This document shows, piece after piece, positions 15,646-26,879 of a stretch of 64,000 nucleotides of DNA (position 1 is the stretch's first letter; every line of letters starts with the position of its first letter). Below the pieces are notes generated by a model, which saw only the letters and a list, made by a program, of their open reading frames with translations, did not search any database and was not told the DNA's origin. This DNA is from Solitalea longa (GTDB lineage: Bacteria > Bacteroidota > Bacteroidia > Sphingobacteriales > Sphingobacteriaceae). Both the position numbers and the translations under genes were made by a program. The DNA is taken from the NCBI RefSeq assembly GCF_002920915.1, contig NZ_PQVF01000014.1, positions 271 to 64,270 on the forward strand, written 5' to 3'.

Positions 15646-18600
15646 TTAAGTTAAAATGCGCTCTATCTCTATTTTAAGATTTGTTTCTTCAATTTCTATT
15701 GTATCTGCAGTGGTATTAAAACCTGCCTCTGTCAAATCAAAATTAGTGCCTAAAATCTCAGCGCTAATGTAGGGAAGGAAGTTCTTGACCGCTGAATCAA
15801 CAAGGTCATGTGATTCTAATTTAACACTGATCTTATCAGTAACTTCAAATCCTTTATCTTTTCTCAGATTTTGAATTCTGTTAATTAACTCACGCGCAAT
15901 ACCTTCCTGTTTCAAATCATCTGTAATAGTAACATCCAGAGCAACGGTAAGTTTGCCCATATTCGTTACCAGCCAACCAGGAATATCCTCAGATAAAATT
16001 TCCACATCCGACACTTCAAGCTTAAGTGCTTCGCCATTTAAGTGTAGGGTAAAGAAGCCTTCCTGCTCCATTGCTGTAATATCTTCTTGTGAGAAATTAC
16101 TTACAGCCTGGCTCACTTCTTTCATCATCTTACCAACTTTTGGCCCTAAGGTTTTAAAGTTAGGCTTGATCTTTTTTACCAGGATCCCTGCTGTATCATG
16201 TATATACTGTATTTCCTTAATATTTGTTTCAGACAGAATTAAGTCTTTTACTTTCTCCACTTTAGCCTGAAACTCGCTATCAAGCACCGGCAGTAAAATC
16301 TTGTTAAGCGGTTGGCGAACTTTAATGTCAACTTTCTTCCGAAGTGAAAGCACCATTGAAGAAATATCCTGGGCCATTGCCATACGTTCTTCGAGTTCTT
16401 TATCTACTTCCGATTCGTTTACAACAGGAAAATCCGACAAATGCACTGATTCAACTTTATGACGACCGCTTACCGCGTTAAGATCAGTAAACAAGCGCTC
16501 GCTATAAAACGGCGCAATTGGAGACATTAACTGTGCAATGGTCTCTAAACATCTGTACAGGGTTTGATAGGCTGAAACTTTATCCTGTGTGTAATCACCT
16601 TTCCAGAAGCGACGACGGCATAAACGAACATACCAGTTACTCAAGTGCTCATCAACAAACGATTGAATAGCACGGGCAGCTTTGGTAGGTTCATAATCCG
16701 CATAACATTCATCCACCTCTTTTATTAATGAATTAAGTAAGGAGATGATCCAACGATCAATTTCAGGACGCTCAGCTAAAGGTACTTCTGCCTCATTGTA
16801 CTTAAACCCATCAATATTTGCGTAAAGCGTAAAGAATGAATAGGTGTTGTAAAGTGTTCCGAAGAATTTACGGCGCACCTCATCTAAGCCTTCAATATTG
16901 AATTTTAAGTTATCCCAAGGAGAAGCGTTAGAGATCATGTACCAACGTGTAGCATCGGCACTGTATTTACTAATGGTTTCAAATGGATCAACAGCATTGC
17001 CTAAACGTTTAGACATTTTGTTGCCATTTTTATCTAACACTAAGCCGTTTGACACAACATTTTTGAACGCTACCGAGTCAAACAACATAACAGCGATTGC
17101 ATGCAAGGTAAAGAACCATCCACGGGTTTGGTCAACACCTTCGGCAATAAAATCAGCTGGGTAACTTAAATCAAATATTTCTTTGTTTTCAAACGGATAA
17201 TGCCATTGAGCATAAGGCATCGCCCCTGAGTCAAACCAAACGTCGATTAAATCAGACTCGCGATAAAGCTTTTTGCTGTTTTGAACGAAAACAATGTCAT
17301 CAACATACGGACGGTGCAAGTCGTGACCATTCGTTTTGATTTTCTCGAGATAAGTTATGTTAGCTTGAGTTTCTTCAGCAGATAATAAACCGGAAGCAAC
17401 TGCTTCTTCCAGGTGTTTTTGAAGATCAGCCACAGCGCCAACACATACTTCTTCTTCTGCATCAGCACTTCTCCAGATAGGAAGTGGAGTTCCCCAATAA
17501 CGAGAGCGTGAAAGGTTCCAGTCAACTAAATTTTCCAGCCAGTTACCAAAACGACCCGTTCCGGTCGATTCCGGTTTCCAGTTAATGGTTTTGTTCAATT
17601 CAACCATACGGTCTTTCAACGCGGTGGTTTTTATGAACCATGAGTCTAAAGGATAATATAAAACCGGTTTATCAGTACGCCAGCAATGAGGATAACTGTG
17701 CTCGTATTTTTCAACTTTAAATGCACGGTTTTCTTCTTTTAATTTGATGGCAATAAGAACATCGGTAGGCTTGAAATCTTCCGTCGCGCGTTCAGCATCA
17801 GAATAGTATTCTTCTTTAACGTACCGGCCAGCAAATTCACCAGCTGTCTCTATAAATCGACCTTGGCGATCAACTAAGGTTAATGAACCAATTCCGTTTT
17901 GCTTGGCAACACGAAAGTCATCAGCACCAAATGAAGGCGCAATGTGAACAATACCTGTACCATCTTCAGTAGTAACAAAGTCGCCAACAATTACCCTGAA
18001 AGCATCGCCGTTATCAGGCTGAACAAAAGGCAAAAGCTGCTCGTAACGGATTCCATCTAGATCACTGCCTTTAACAGAACCAATAATCTGATAAGGAATT
18101 GCTTTGTCACCTGCGTTATAACTCTCCATTGGCAAATTCTCATTCTTTTCTGAGAAATACTTTCTGAAAAGGTCTTTGGCTAATACAACCGTTACAGGTT
18201 CAAATGTGTATTGGTTAAAAGTATTTACAATTACATACTCAATGTTTTTACCAACTGCCAAAGCGGTATTTGAAGGTAAGGTCCAAGGAGTGGTTGTCCA
18301 TGCCAGGAAGAAACAGTTTTGGGTATTTAAGGTTGAACTGCTGCTATAGCTTTCCAGTTTTTTAACACCTTCGTTGGTTACTTTAAATTGGGCAACAATG
18401 GTAGTGTCTTTTACCATTTTGTAAGTTCCCGGCTGGTTAAGCTCATGCGAACTTAATCCGGTTCCTGCAGCAGGAGAGAAAGGCTGGATCGTATAACCTT
18501 TGTATAACAATCCTTTTTTATATAATTCGCTTAGTAGGTACCAAAGCGTTTCAATATAGTCGTTTTCGTAAGTGATATATGGATTTTCAATATCAACCCA

Positions 18601-19020
18601 ATAACCCATTTTTACGGTCAGGTCATTCCATATATCAGTATATTTCATCACCTCCTTACGGCAGGCATGATTGTAATCATCAACAGAGATCTTTTTACCA
18701 ATATCTTCTTTGGTAATGCCTAAAGCTTTTTCAACAGCAAGCTCAATTGGTAAACCATGGGTGTCCCAACCGGCCTTGCGTTTAACCTGAAACCCTTTAA
18801 GTGTTTTATATCTACAGAAAATATCTTTAATTGCCCGGGCCATTACGTGGTGAATACCAGGCATTCCGTTAGCAGAAGGCGGGCCTTCATAAAAGTTATA
18901 GGGTTTTGAAGCAGGACGGGAGCTTACACTCTTTTCAAAGATCTTTTGGTCTTCCCAAAATGATAATACTTCGTTGCCAATTGCTGATAAGTCTAACTGT
19001 TTATATTCTCTGTATTTCAA
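15646..19020 (-). CDS. ileS: Isoleucyl-tRNA synthetase (type 2-like, GxHH signature)
   Basis: A 1124-residue class I synthetase, longer than the about 940 residues of the E. coli enzyme, as in the eukaryote-like IleS2 group. KMSKRLGNAVDP is intact, the editing domain is present (GTGIVHIAPSFGADD), and the C-terminal anticodon-binding region is long. The first class I signature reads ANGMPGIHHVMA (Gly55-Ile-His-His58), i.e. GxHH, where HxGH is usual. Such a swap has been reported in a subset of IleS2 enzymes and linked to very high mupirocin resistance. It heads the ileS-dksA-like-lspA unit and has a perfect -7 box upstream. Confidence 0.96.
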   Translation of the reverse strand: MKYREYKQLDLSAIGNEVLSFWEDQKIFEKSVSSRPASKPYNFYEGPPSANGMPGIHHVMARAIKDIFCRYKTLKGFQVKRKAGWDTHGLPIELAVEKALGITKEDIGKKISVDDYNHACRKEVMKYTDIWNDLTVKMGYWVDIENPYITYENDYIETLWYLLSELYKKGLLYKGYTIQPFSPAAGTGLSSHELNQPGTYKMVKDTTIVAQFKVTNEGVKKLESYSSSSTLNTQNCFFLAWTTTPWTLPSNTALAVGKNIEYVIVNTFNQYTFEPVTVVLAKDLFRKYFSEKNENLPMESYNAGDKAIPYQIIGSVKGSDLDGIRYEQLLPFVQPDNGDAFRVIVGDFVTTEDGTGIVHIAPSFGADDFRVAKQNGIGSLTLVDRQGRFIETAGEFAGRYVKEEYYSDAERATEDFKPTDVLIAIKLKEENRAFKVEKYEHSYPHCWRTDKPVLYYPLDSWFIKTTALKDRMVELNKTINWKPESTGTGRFGNWLENLVDWNLSRSRYWGTPLPIWRSADAEEEVCVGAVADLQKHLEEAVASGLLSAEETQANITYLEKIKTNGHDLHRPYVDDIVFVQNSKKLYRESDLIDVWFDSGAMPYAQWHYPFENKEIFDLSYPADFIAEGVDQTRGWFFTLHAIAVMLFDSVAFKNVVSNGLVLDKNGNKMSKRLGNAVDPFETISKYSADATRWYMISNASPWDNLKFNIEGLDEVRRKFFGTLYNTYSFFTLYANIDGFKYNEAEVPLAERPEIDRWIISLLNSLIKEVDECYADYEPTKAARAIQSFVDEHLSNWYVRLCRRRFWKGDYTQDKVSAYQTLYRCLETIAQLMSPIAPFYSERLFTDLNAVSGRHKVESVHLSDFPVVNESEVDKELEERMAMAQDISSMVLSLRKKVDIKVRQPLNKILLPVLDSEFQAKVEKVKDLILSETNIKEIQYIHDTAGILVKKIKPNFKTLGPKVGKMMKEVSQAVSNFSQEDITAMEQEGFFTLHLNGEALKLEVSDVEILSEDIPGWLVTNMGKLTVALDVTITDDLKQEGIARELINRIQNLRKDKGFEVTDKISVKLESHDLVDSAVKNFLPYISAEILGTNFDLTEAGFNTTADTIEIEETNLKIEIERILT

Positions 19021-19060
19021 AGCCTTAAAAACTAATCTGATGTGTGTTTAAAATTGGACG

Positions 19061-19068
19061 CAAAGTTA
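19061..19068 (-). promoter_or_regulatory. -7 promoter box for ileS
   Basis: On the minus strand this reads TAACTTTG followed by CG, a full match to TAnnTTTG. It is 41 bases upstream of the ileS start. A TTTG further upstream lies too close (12 bases) for a standard -33 box. Confidence 0.45.
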
Positions 19069-19368
19069 AAGTTTTTACACCAAATTTTTGATTTTCTTTT
19101 AAGGCAACGTTTTAAATGAAAACTAATCTTTATTCATATACATACTCCTGAATAGTTGACACGTTTTCTTAGGTAAAGTACTGATAGACATTAAACTTAC
19201 GAAGTTTGATAAACCTTTAGTTATAACTATTTGTTAACTTAGTATACAATTAACTTTTATTTTATTGGCATTATTTTTTTAGCTGGAAATTAATTAACTT
19301 AATATTAGGTTTTTACGAACGCGCAGATATACCCATTTAATATCAATAACTATAACAGTATCAACCAA

Positions 19369-19376
19369 TAATTTTG
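19369..19376 (+). promoter_or_regulatory. -7 promoter box for the XRE regulator
   Basis: TAATTTTG matches TAnnTTTG and lies 52 bases before the start at 19429. No -33 TTTG is evident. Confidence 0.35.
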
Positions 19377-19428
19377 TTTCTTAAGTATTATCTAAAAACT
19401 AACTTGTTAACGCTCTAATTCTGCCTAA

Positions 19429-19749
19429 ATGAACTCAATAGGTAAAAATATTAAATCGCTCCGACAGTCGAGGAACTGGTCACAGGAACAGGTTGCAACT
19501 AAGCTGGGAATTACCGCGCCGGCTTTTTCAAAAATTGAGAGTGGATTTACCGACATCAACTTTTCAAGATTGGATCAGATAGCACAGTTATTCGGCCTTT
19601 CTGCTGTTGAACTAATTACTTATCATAATCAGGAGGAACAGAAAAAATACAATAGCGAGTTGCAGCAACTAAAAGACAAACTGGCCCTTAGAGAAGCTGA
19701 AATTATTGAACTACAGAAAAAAGTTATTTCACTGCTTGAGAAAAGTTAG
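19429..19749 (+). CDS. XRE-family HTH transcriptional regulator
   Basis: A 106-residue protein. Residues 5-60 are a Cro/C1-type helix-turn-helix (IGKNIKSLRQSRNWSQEQVA, then APAFSKIESGFTDINFSRL and IAQLFGLSAVELI). The remaining about 40 residues are a charged coiled coil, probably for dimerisation. Target genes are unknown. It stands alone: the region upstream is a 408-base divergent spacer, and its stop is only 4 bases from the stop of the convergent exporter gene, with no terminator between them. It could regulate itself or ileS; nothing in the sequence decides this. Confidence 0.85.
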   Translation: MNSIGKNIKSLRQSRNWSQEQVATKLGITAPAFSKIESGFTDINFSRLDQIAQLFGLSAVELITYHNQEEQKKYNSELQQLKDKLALREAEIIELQKKVISLLEKS

Positions 19750-19753
19750 ACTA

Positions 19754-22120
19754 TTAATCGTTCGCGTTTTCTGTTAGATCCAGGTTCATTTGAATTAATG
19801 GACGGTTAACTTTTTTGCGGTTAATGCGCTGCTCTAAGCTTAAAAGCAGCGCAGGAACCAAAATCAGGTTCGATAATAAAGCAACCAATAAGGTAATTGA
19901 TACCAAAATGCCCAACCACATGGTTCCCTGAAAATTTGAGGCTGCAAAAATTCCAAATCCAAAGAATAAAATCCCTGCTGCATAGATCATACTTACCCCT
20001 GTTTCACTCAAGGCTAAAGCGATTGCTTTTGAAATACTATTGTCTGGATTTTCTAGCTCCTGGCGATATTTGGTTAAAAAGTATATCGTTTGGTCATTGG
20101 CCAAGCCAAAGGCCACACTAAAAATTAAAATAGTTGAAGGTTTTAAATTAATTCCTGCATAGCCCATAATTCCAGCTGTAAAGATCAGGGAAATAATGTT
20201 GGGAATTAAGGCAATGCCGTTCATTCGCAAGGAGCGGAACAGGACAAAAATGATGATTGAAATTAATCCTATAGCTAGTAACAAACTTTCCTTTAAGTTT
20301 TGAACCAGGTAATCTGTTCCTTTTACAAATATCCGGCTAGATCCCGTAAACACCACATCGAACTTGTCTTTAGGAAAGATAGAATCGGTTTTGACCTCAA
20401 GTTCTTTTAAAAGTAAATTCATTTTTTCAGAGCCGATATCGGCCATTTGGAAACTTATACGGGTCTCACTTTTGTCTTTATTCAAGAAGGCTTTTAACAT
20501 CGATCCTGATCCTTTTCCACTTGATTTACCCGCGTAGGAAAGAATGAATGCTTGTTCCATTGAATTTGGTAAGCGATATTGAGCGGGATTTCCATTGTAA
20601 AAACCCTGGGTGGCCATTTTCAACACCTCGTCTAATGACAGGGCCCTTGAAATTTCCGGATAGGATGACACCATATTCTGGAACTTATCAATCCGATGAA
20701 TGAACGAAGCATTCATCACCCCGTTTTTCTTTTTGGTATCAATGCTAACCTCCAACGGAAGAATTCCATCGAAGTTCTTTTCAAAAAACTTCAAATCCTT
20801 ATAGATAGGGTCATTTTTTGGTAAATCATCGACCACAAAACCATTTGCGCGCATTTTAGTTACGCCAAATAAGGCAATTGCAACAATAACTGCCGAAGTG
20901 ATATAAATTGCTTTACGGTGATGAAAAACTAAATAATCGATTTTCGTTAGAAAAGCGGTAATGCGCTTTGCTTCCAAATGACGGGTATGCTTGATTGATG
21001 GAGCCGGAAGAAAACTGAAAATGATAGGAACCAATATCATTGAACAAATATAAGTTGCAATGATATTGATAGCAGCCACATGGCCAAACTCGGTTAAAAT
21101 AGCACTATTGGTAAATGAAAATACTCCAAATCCGATGGCTGCAGAAACGTTCGCAAGCAAAGCCGTAGGGCCAATTTTTTGAACAGCAATTTTCAGGGAG
21201 TGCATTTTGTCGCCGGTCTTTTTAAACTCGTTATGATATTTATTTAAAAGGAGTACACTATTGGGAATACCAATAATAACGATCAGCGCAGGAACAATTC
21301 CCAACAATAAGGAAATTTGATAATTGAATAATGCAATTACCCCCAAGGCCCAAACCACTCCATTGATAACCACAAGTAATGGGAAAAACACCGCATGAAA
21401 TTGGCGGAAAAACATGGCTAAAACTACACCTGTGGCAATAAGCGCCAAGAAGAGGAATAAAACAAACTCTTTGGCAATTTTATCCGAAAGTTTACTTCTT
21501 ACCCAGGGCAAACCCGAATAATGAAGTTCGATCTTATGCTTTTGCGAAAATGTTTCGGCCAGTTGATTGATTTGATTAACAATTTTTCCGCGATATTTTG
21601 AATTTAAGATTTGCTTATCAAAAGTGATGGCCATTAAGGTGGCACCATTACTGGTGTTGAATAAAAGCCCATCATAAAATTTTAAGCCTTCAATTCGTTG
21701 TTTTAAGGAGTCAACTTCGGCTTGAGATGTTGCCTGATTTTTAACAACAGCTTCCAGTACAAATTTCTTTTCTGCAGTATCCTTTTTTAATTCGAAAACG
21801 CGGCCAATAGAAAGTACTTCCTGAATCCCTTTTATAGCTTTTATTTCATTACTTAACTTCGACCAGTCGTTAAAAGTGTCTTTCTGCCAAATGTTTTTGT
21901 CGTTCGCCCCTATAACCAATACGGCCCCGTCTTCGCCAAACTTCTCCTTAAATTTATTGTACTCCACATAAGAAGGATCATCCAACGGAAGAACTTTACT
22001 GCCAGCGTAAGCCAGTTGCAAATTCTTACTATGATAAGCCATAAACGCGGTTACGCATAAAATTGAAATGATCAGGATATATCGATTCTTAAGTACAAAG
22101 TTCGAAATAAAGGTCCACAT
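19754..22120 (-). CDS. MMPL/RND-family exporter
   Basis: A 788-residue polytopic membrane protein with the duplicated RND/MMPL layout. One transmembrane helix is followed by a large periplasmic domain (about residues 30-205), then five helices, and the pattern repeats from about residue 400. Conserved charged positions within the helices (VVINGVVWALGVIAL; AFGLANDQTIYFLTKYR) are typical of proton-driven transport. MMPL/hopanoid-type exporters of this kind move lipids or hydrophobic compounds; the substrate is unknown. It has no adaptor or outer-membrane partner beside it. It is divergent from recO across an 89-base gap. Confidence 0.85.
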   Translation of the reverse strand: MWTFISNFVLKNRYILIISILCVTAFMAYHSKNLQLAYAGSKVLPLDDPSYVEYNKFKEKFGEDGAVLVIGANDKNIWQKDTFNDWSKLSNEIKAIKGIQEVLSIGRVFELKKDTAEKKFVLEAVVKNQATSQAEVDSLKQRIEGLKFYDGLLFNTSNGATLMAITFDKQILNSKYRGKIVNQINQLAETFSQKHKIELHYSGLPWVRSKLSDKIAKEFVLFLFLALIATGVVLAMFFRQFHAVFFPLLVVINGVVWALGVIALFNYQISLLLGIVPALIVIIGIPNSVLLLNKYHNEFKKTGDKMHSLKIAVQKIGPTALLANVSAAIGFGVFSFTNSAILTEFGHVAAINIIATYICSMILVPIIFSFLPAPSIKHTRHLEAKRITAFLTKIDYLVFHHRKAIYITSAVIVAIALFGVTKMRANGFVVDDLPKNDPIYKDLKFFEKNFDGILPLEVSIDTKKKNGVMNASFIHRIDKFQNMVSSYPEISRALSLDEVLKMATQGFYNGNPAQYRLPNSMEQAFILSYAGKSSGKGSGSMLKAFLNKDKSETRISFQMADIGSEKMNLLLKELEVKTDSIFPKDKFDVVFTGSSRIFVKGTDYLVQNLKESLLLAIGLISIIIFVLFRSLRMNGIALIPNIISLIFTAGIMGYAGINLKPSTILIFSVAFGLANDQTIYFLTKYRQELENPDNSISKAIALALSETGVSMIYAAGILFFGFGIFAASNFQGTMWLGILVSITLLVALLSNLILVPALLLSLEQRINRKKVNRPLIQMNLDLTENAND

Positions 22121-22209
22121 GGTTAAAAAAATAAGTGTCGCGAAAGTACGTATTTACTTTGATTTGCAATTTTTGATTTATGTTTGATAACTGTTGAAAT
22201 CCATAAAAA

Positions 22210-22944
22210 TTGTCGTCATTACAAAAAACTAAAGGGATCGTTTTAAAAACCACCAACTATGCCGAAAGCAGTGTGGTTGTATTGGTGTTTACCGAACAGT
22301 TTGGTTTGCAATCATTCATTGTAAACGGTGTTAGAAAACCTAAAGCAAAGTTTCCTCCAAGTTTGTTTCAGCACCTCAATTTGCTTGAAATGGTTATTTA
22401 CCATAAAACAAGCGGAGGGCTGCAACGCATTCAGGAAGTGAGAAATATTCCCGCTTATATTTCTTCCCCATTTGATGTGATTAAAAGCAGCGTATTAATG
22501 TTTTTAAACGAAGTGGTTTATAAATGCCTGAAGCAGGAGACCCAGGAGCCGCATTTATTCTCCTTTGTTTATAATGCAATTCAGTTCCTCGACCTTCATC
22601 GTGGAAATGTGGCTAATTTCCATTTGGTTTTCCTTGTTCATTTTGCGCGTTTTTTGGGTTTTTATCCCGTGGTAAATAATGCTACGGATAATGAATATTT
22701 CGATTTGAAAGAAGCCGTATTTACTAACGTGAGACCAACCCATTCACAGGTAGTGGTGCAGCCTTATAGTGGTTATATAGCCCGGTTATTGCAGTTAAAC
22801 TTTGAACATATGGAAGAACTGCGAATAAACTCCTCCGATCGTAAGGTCTTATTACATGCTCTAATTGATTTTTATGAATTGCATGTAGATAACTTTGGAA
22901 AACTAAAATCATTTGAGGTGCTGGAAGAGGTGCTGGGTTCCTAA
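22210..22944 (+). CDS. recO: DNA repair protein RecO
   Basis: A 244-residue RecO. The N-terminal OB fold begins TKGIVLKTTNYAESSVVVLVFTEQFG and VNGVRKPKAKF, followed by the helical C-terminal domain. RecO loads RecA on SSB-coated DNA in the RecF pathway. The start is TTG at 22210, since no ATG occurs before residue 59 (MVIYHK) and the reading from TTG gives the conserved N-terminus. The four zinc Cys found in some RecO proteins are absent, as in many others. Confidence 0.9.
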   Translation: MSSLQKTKGIVLKTTNYAESSVVVLVFTEQFGLQSFIVNGVRKPKAKFPPSLFQHLNLLEMVIYHKTSGGLQRIQEVRNIPAYISSPFDVIKSSVLMFLNEVVYKCLKQETQEPHLFSFVYNAIQFLDLHRGNVANFHLVFLVHFARFLGFYPVVNNATDNEYFDLKEAVFTNVRPTHSQVVVQPYSGYIARLLQLNFEHMEELRINSSDRKVLLHALIDFYELHVDNFGKLKSFEVLEEVLGS

Positions 22945-23040
22945 TTACAGTGAATCATAAAAACTGCCTTGGTGCAGAAAAAATATTCTTGCTGATTATC
23001 AACGGGTTTTTATAGTTAGAAAGATTTTTTCAAAAAACAT

Positions 23041-23071
23041 TTTGCGTTTTATAAAAAAGACCTCATATTTG
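23041..23071 (+). promoter_or_regulatory. Bacteroidota promoter for the tRNA-Val pair
   Basis: TTTG at 23041-23044 (-33), a 19-base spacer, then CATATTTG at 23064-23071 (-7, one mismatch to TAnnTTTG). The first tRNA begins 15 bases further on. Spacing and position fit the sigma-A type promoter of Bacteroidota well. Confidence 0.65.
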
Positions 23072-23086
23072 CAGTCCCAAAACGAT

Positions 23087-23161
23087 GGGAGATTAGCTCA
23101 GCTGGTTCAGAGCACCTGCCTTACAAGCAGGGGGTCACTGGTTCGAACCCAGTATCTCCCA
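23087..23161 (+). tRNA. tRNA-Val (anticodon TAC)
   Basis: A full 75-base cloverleaf: acceptor GGGAGAT/ATCTCCC, D stem GCTC/GAGC, anticodon stem CCTGC/GCAGG with loop CTTACAA (anticodon TAC at 23122-23124), T arm ACTGG-TTCGAAC-CCAGT, discriminator A. CCA is not encoded. Confidence 0.97.
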
Positions 23162-23185
23162 CTAGAATTAAATAACCATCGTTTA

Positions 23186-23260
23186 GGGAGATTAGCTCAG
23201 CTGGTTCAGAGCACCTGCCTTACAAGCAGGGGGTCACTGGTTCGAACCCAGTATCTCCCA
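23186..23260 (+). tRNA. tRNA-Val (anticodon TAC), second identical copy
   Basis: Identical over all 75 bases to the copy at 23087; anticodon TAC at 23221-23223. The spacer is 24 bases and unlike the flanks, so the two are probably cut from one precursor. Confidence 0.97.
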
Positions 23261-23268
23261 CAAATCTA

Positions 23269-23299
23269 AAGCCTCAGAAATTCTGGGGCTTTTTTTTTG
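23269..23299 (+). terminator. Terminator after the tRNA-Val pair
   Basis: AAGCCTCAG (23269-23277) pairs with CTGGGGCTT (23283-23291) with one G-U pair, followed by nine T residues. Confidence 0.85.
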
Positions 23300-25767
<2,468 letters not shown>

Positions 25768-25780
25768 TTTTGGTTAAAAT

Positions 25781-25828
25781 AAAAGCGTACGATCCGTGGT
25801 ATAGAGCTATGGATCGTACGCTTTTTTA
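25781..25828. terminator. Bidirectional terminator between GH97 and dienelactone hydrolase genes
   Basis: AAAAGCGTACGATCC (25781-25795) pairs perfectly with GGATCGTACGCTTTT (25811-25825), followed by more T residues. It lies between convergent genes and can serve both. Confidence 0.85.
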
Positions 25829-25846
25829 TTTAAGCTTAAGAGTCAC

Positions 25847-26695
25847 TTATTTTAATCGGGCTTTTAAGAATGCCAAACTTATTTCATATGCATCAGCTGT
25901 TGATTCTTTATCGTATAGCGGGTTGCTTGGATTTGCAAAAGCATGATCGGCGTTGTATGATTTTACGGTTAGCTTTTTACCAGCTTTTTGCATATTTTCT
26001 TCAAACTCTTTCACTACCTGTGGTGTTATCCATTTATCTTTTTCAGCAAAAATACCAAGCACATCGGCTTTTAAGGTTTTAAGTTTTGCTTCATCTTTTT
26101 CGGGCATCCCATAGTACATAATACAACCCGCAGCTTGTGGTCCGGCTAATAATGAGGTTTGCATGGACCAGCCTCCGCCAAAGCACCAGCCAATGGTGAC
26201 AATTTTAGCCTTTGTCCCGGCATATTTAATTGCCGCATTAATAATGCTATGGGCCCTTTCTTCCGTTACACTTTGCATATATTTCGACGCTTCATCCCTG
26301 TTGGTAGCTACCTGCTTATCGTATAGATCAAGTGCGATTACGTTAACATTGCCAAGGGCATGGTATAGTTTTTCTGATTCTTGCTTAATGTAGTTATTGA
26401 GTCCATACCACTCGTGAATAACAAAAATATAATTGTTAGTAGGCTTGGCGGCTTTGAACTCATAAATATGAGCTTCTTTACCATCTGCTGCCGGGATCAT
26501 TACATCCCTTCCAATTTCACTTTTATATTCAAATGGAATAGGATCAAGGTGTGATTGTACAAATTCCCTATCTGTGGAAAATTGCGCGAATTCTTCCGTA
26601 CTGCTTGCAGATGAAACCTGGCAACAGCTCATTTTAGATTGTGTAAATCCTAAAGCAGGCAATAGCGTAAGGGTCAATAAAAAAAGTTTTTTCAT
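25847..26695 (-). CDS. Dienelactone hydrolase family protein, exported
   Basis: A 282-residue alpha/beta hydrolase with signal peptide MKKLFLLTLTLLPALGFTQ. The nucleophile is Cys in TIGWCFGGGWSMQ (GxCxGG, the dienelactone-hydrolase form), with Asp near AEKDKWITP and His in NADHAFANP. A conserved HEWYGLNNYIKQE segment forms the oxyanion region. The family hydrolyses dienelactones and varied esters; the substrate here is unknown. The signal peptide puts it in the periplasm, unusual for the classical cytosolic ClcD type. Confidence 0.85.
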   Translation of the reverse strand: MKKLFLLTLTLLPALGFTQSKMSCCQVSSASSTEEFAQFSTDREFVQSHLDPIPFEYKSEIGRDVMIPAADGKEAHIYEFKAAKPTNNYIFVIHEWYGLNNYIKQESEKLYHALGNVNVIALDLYDKQVATNRDEASKYMQSVTEERAHSIINAAIKYAGTKAKIVTIGWCFGGGWSMQTSLLAGPQAAGCIMYYGMPEKDEAKLKTLKADVLGIFAEKDKWITPQVVKEFEENMQKAGKKLTVKSYNADHAFANPSNPLYDKESTADAYEISLAFLKARLK

Positions 26696-26812
26696 AATAG
26701 TCAGATCTTTAAAGAACTCTAAATTAAAGGGATGTTATCAGTTTGATGATATAAAAATAGCCATTTTTCATCTACTGCGGTCCATTGTTTAACTAAAGTC
26801 GGTTGTTACTTC

Positions 26813-26820
26813 TACCTTTG
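26813..26820 (+). promoter_or_regulatory. -7 promoter box for the 2OG-Fe(II) oxygenase gene
   Basis: TACCTTTG followed by CGCGG is a full match to TAnnTTTG, 59 bases before the start codon. ATTG at 26784-26787 is a possible -33 box, although the spacing (25) is longer than usual. Confidence 0.45.
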
Positions 26821-26879
26821 CGCGGCTTCGTGCATCTTCAATAAAAAATATTAAATTCAGCTATCAACTCAAATAAAAT

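Larger units (their letters stand above)
19021..19428. other. AT-rich divergent intergenic region between ileS and the XRE regulator
   Basis: No coding sequence is supported in these 408 bases. The ileS side holds CAAAGTTA (19061-19068), the reverse complement of TAACTTTG. The regulator side holds TAATTTTG (19369-19376). AAAACTAATCT occurs twice about 90 bases apart (near 19028 and 19119). I see no convincing RNA gene or riboswitch. Confidence 0.6.

Noticed and set aside
19021-19428. Possible riboswitch or T-box leader for ileS
   Set aside because: No specifier loop, terminator/antiterminator pair or T-box motif is visible on the minus strand.
23042-23269. An open frame across the tRNA-Val pair
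   Set aside because: The frame is created by the two identical tRNA genes; its repeated peptide is the tRNA sequence read twice.
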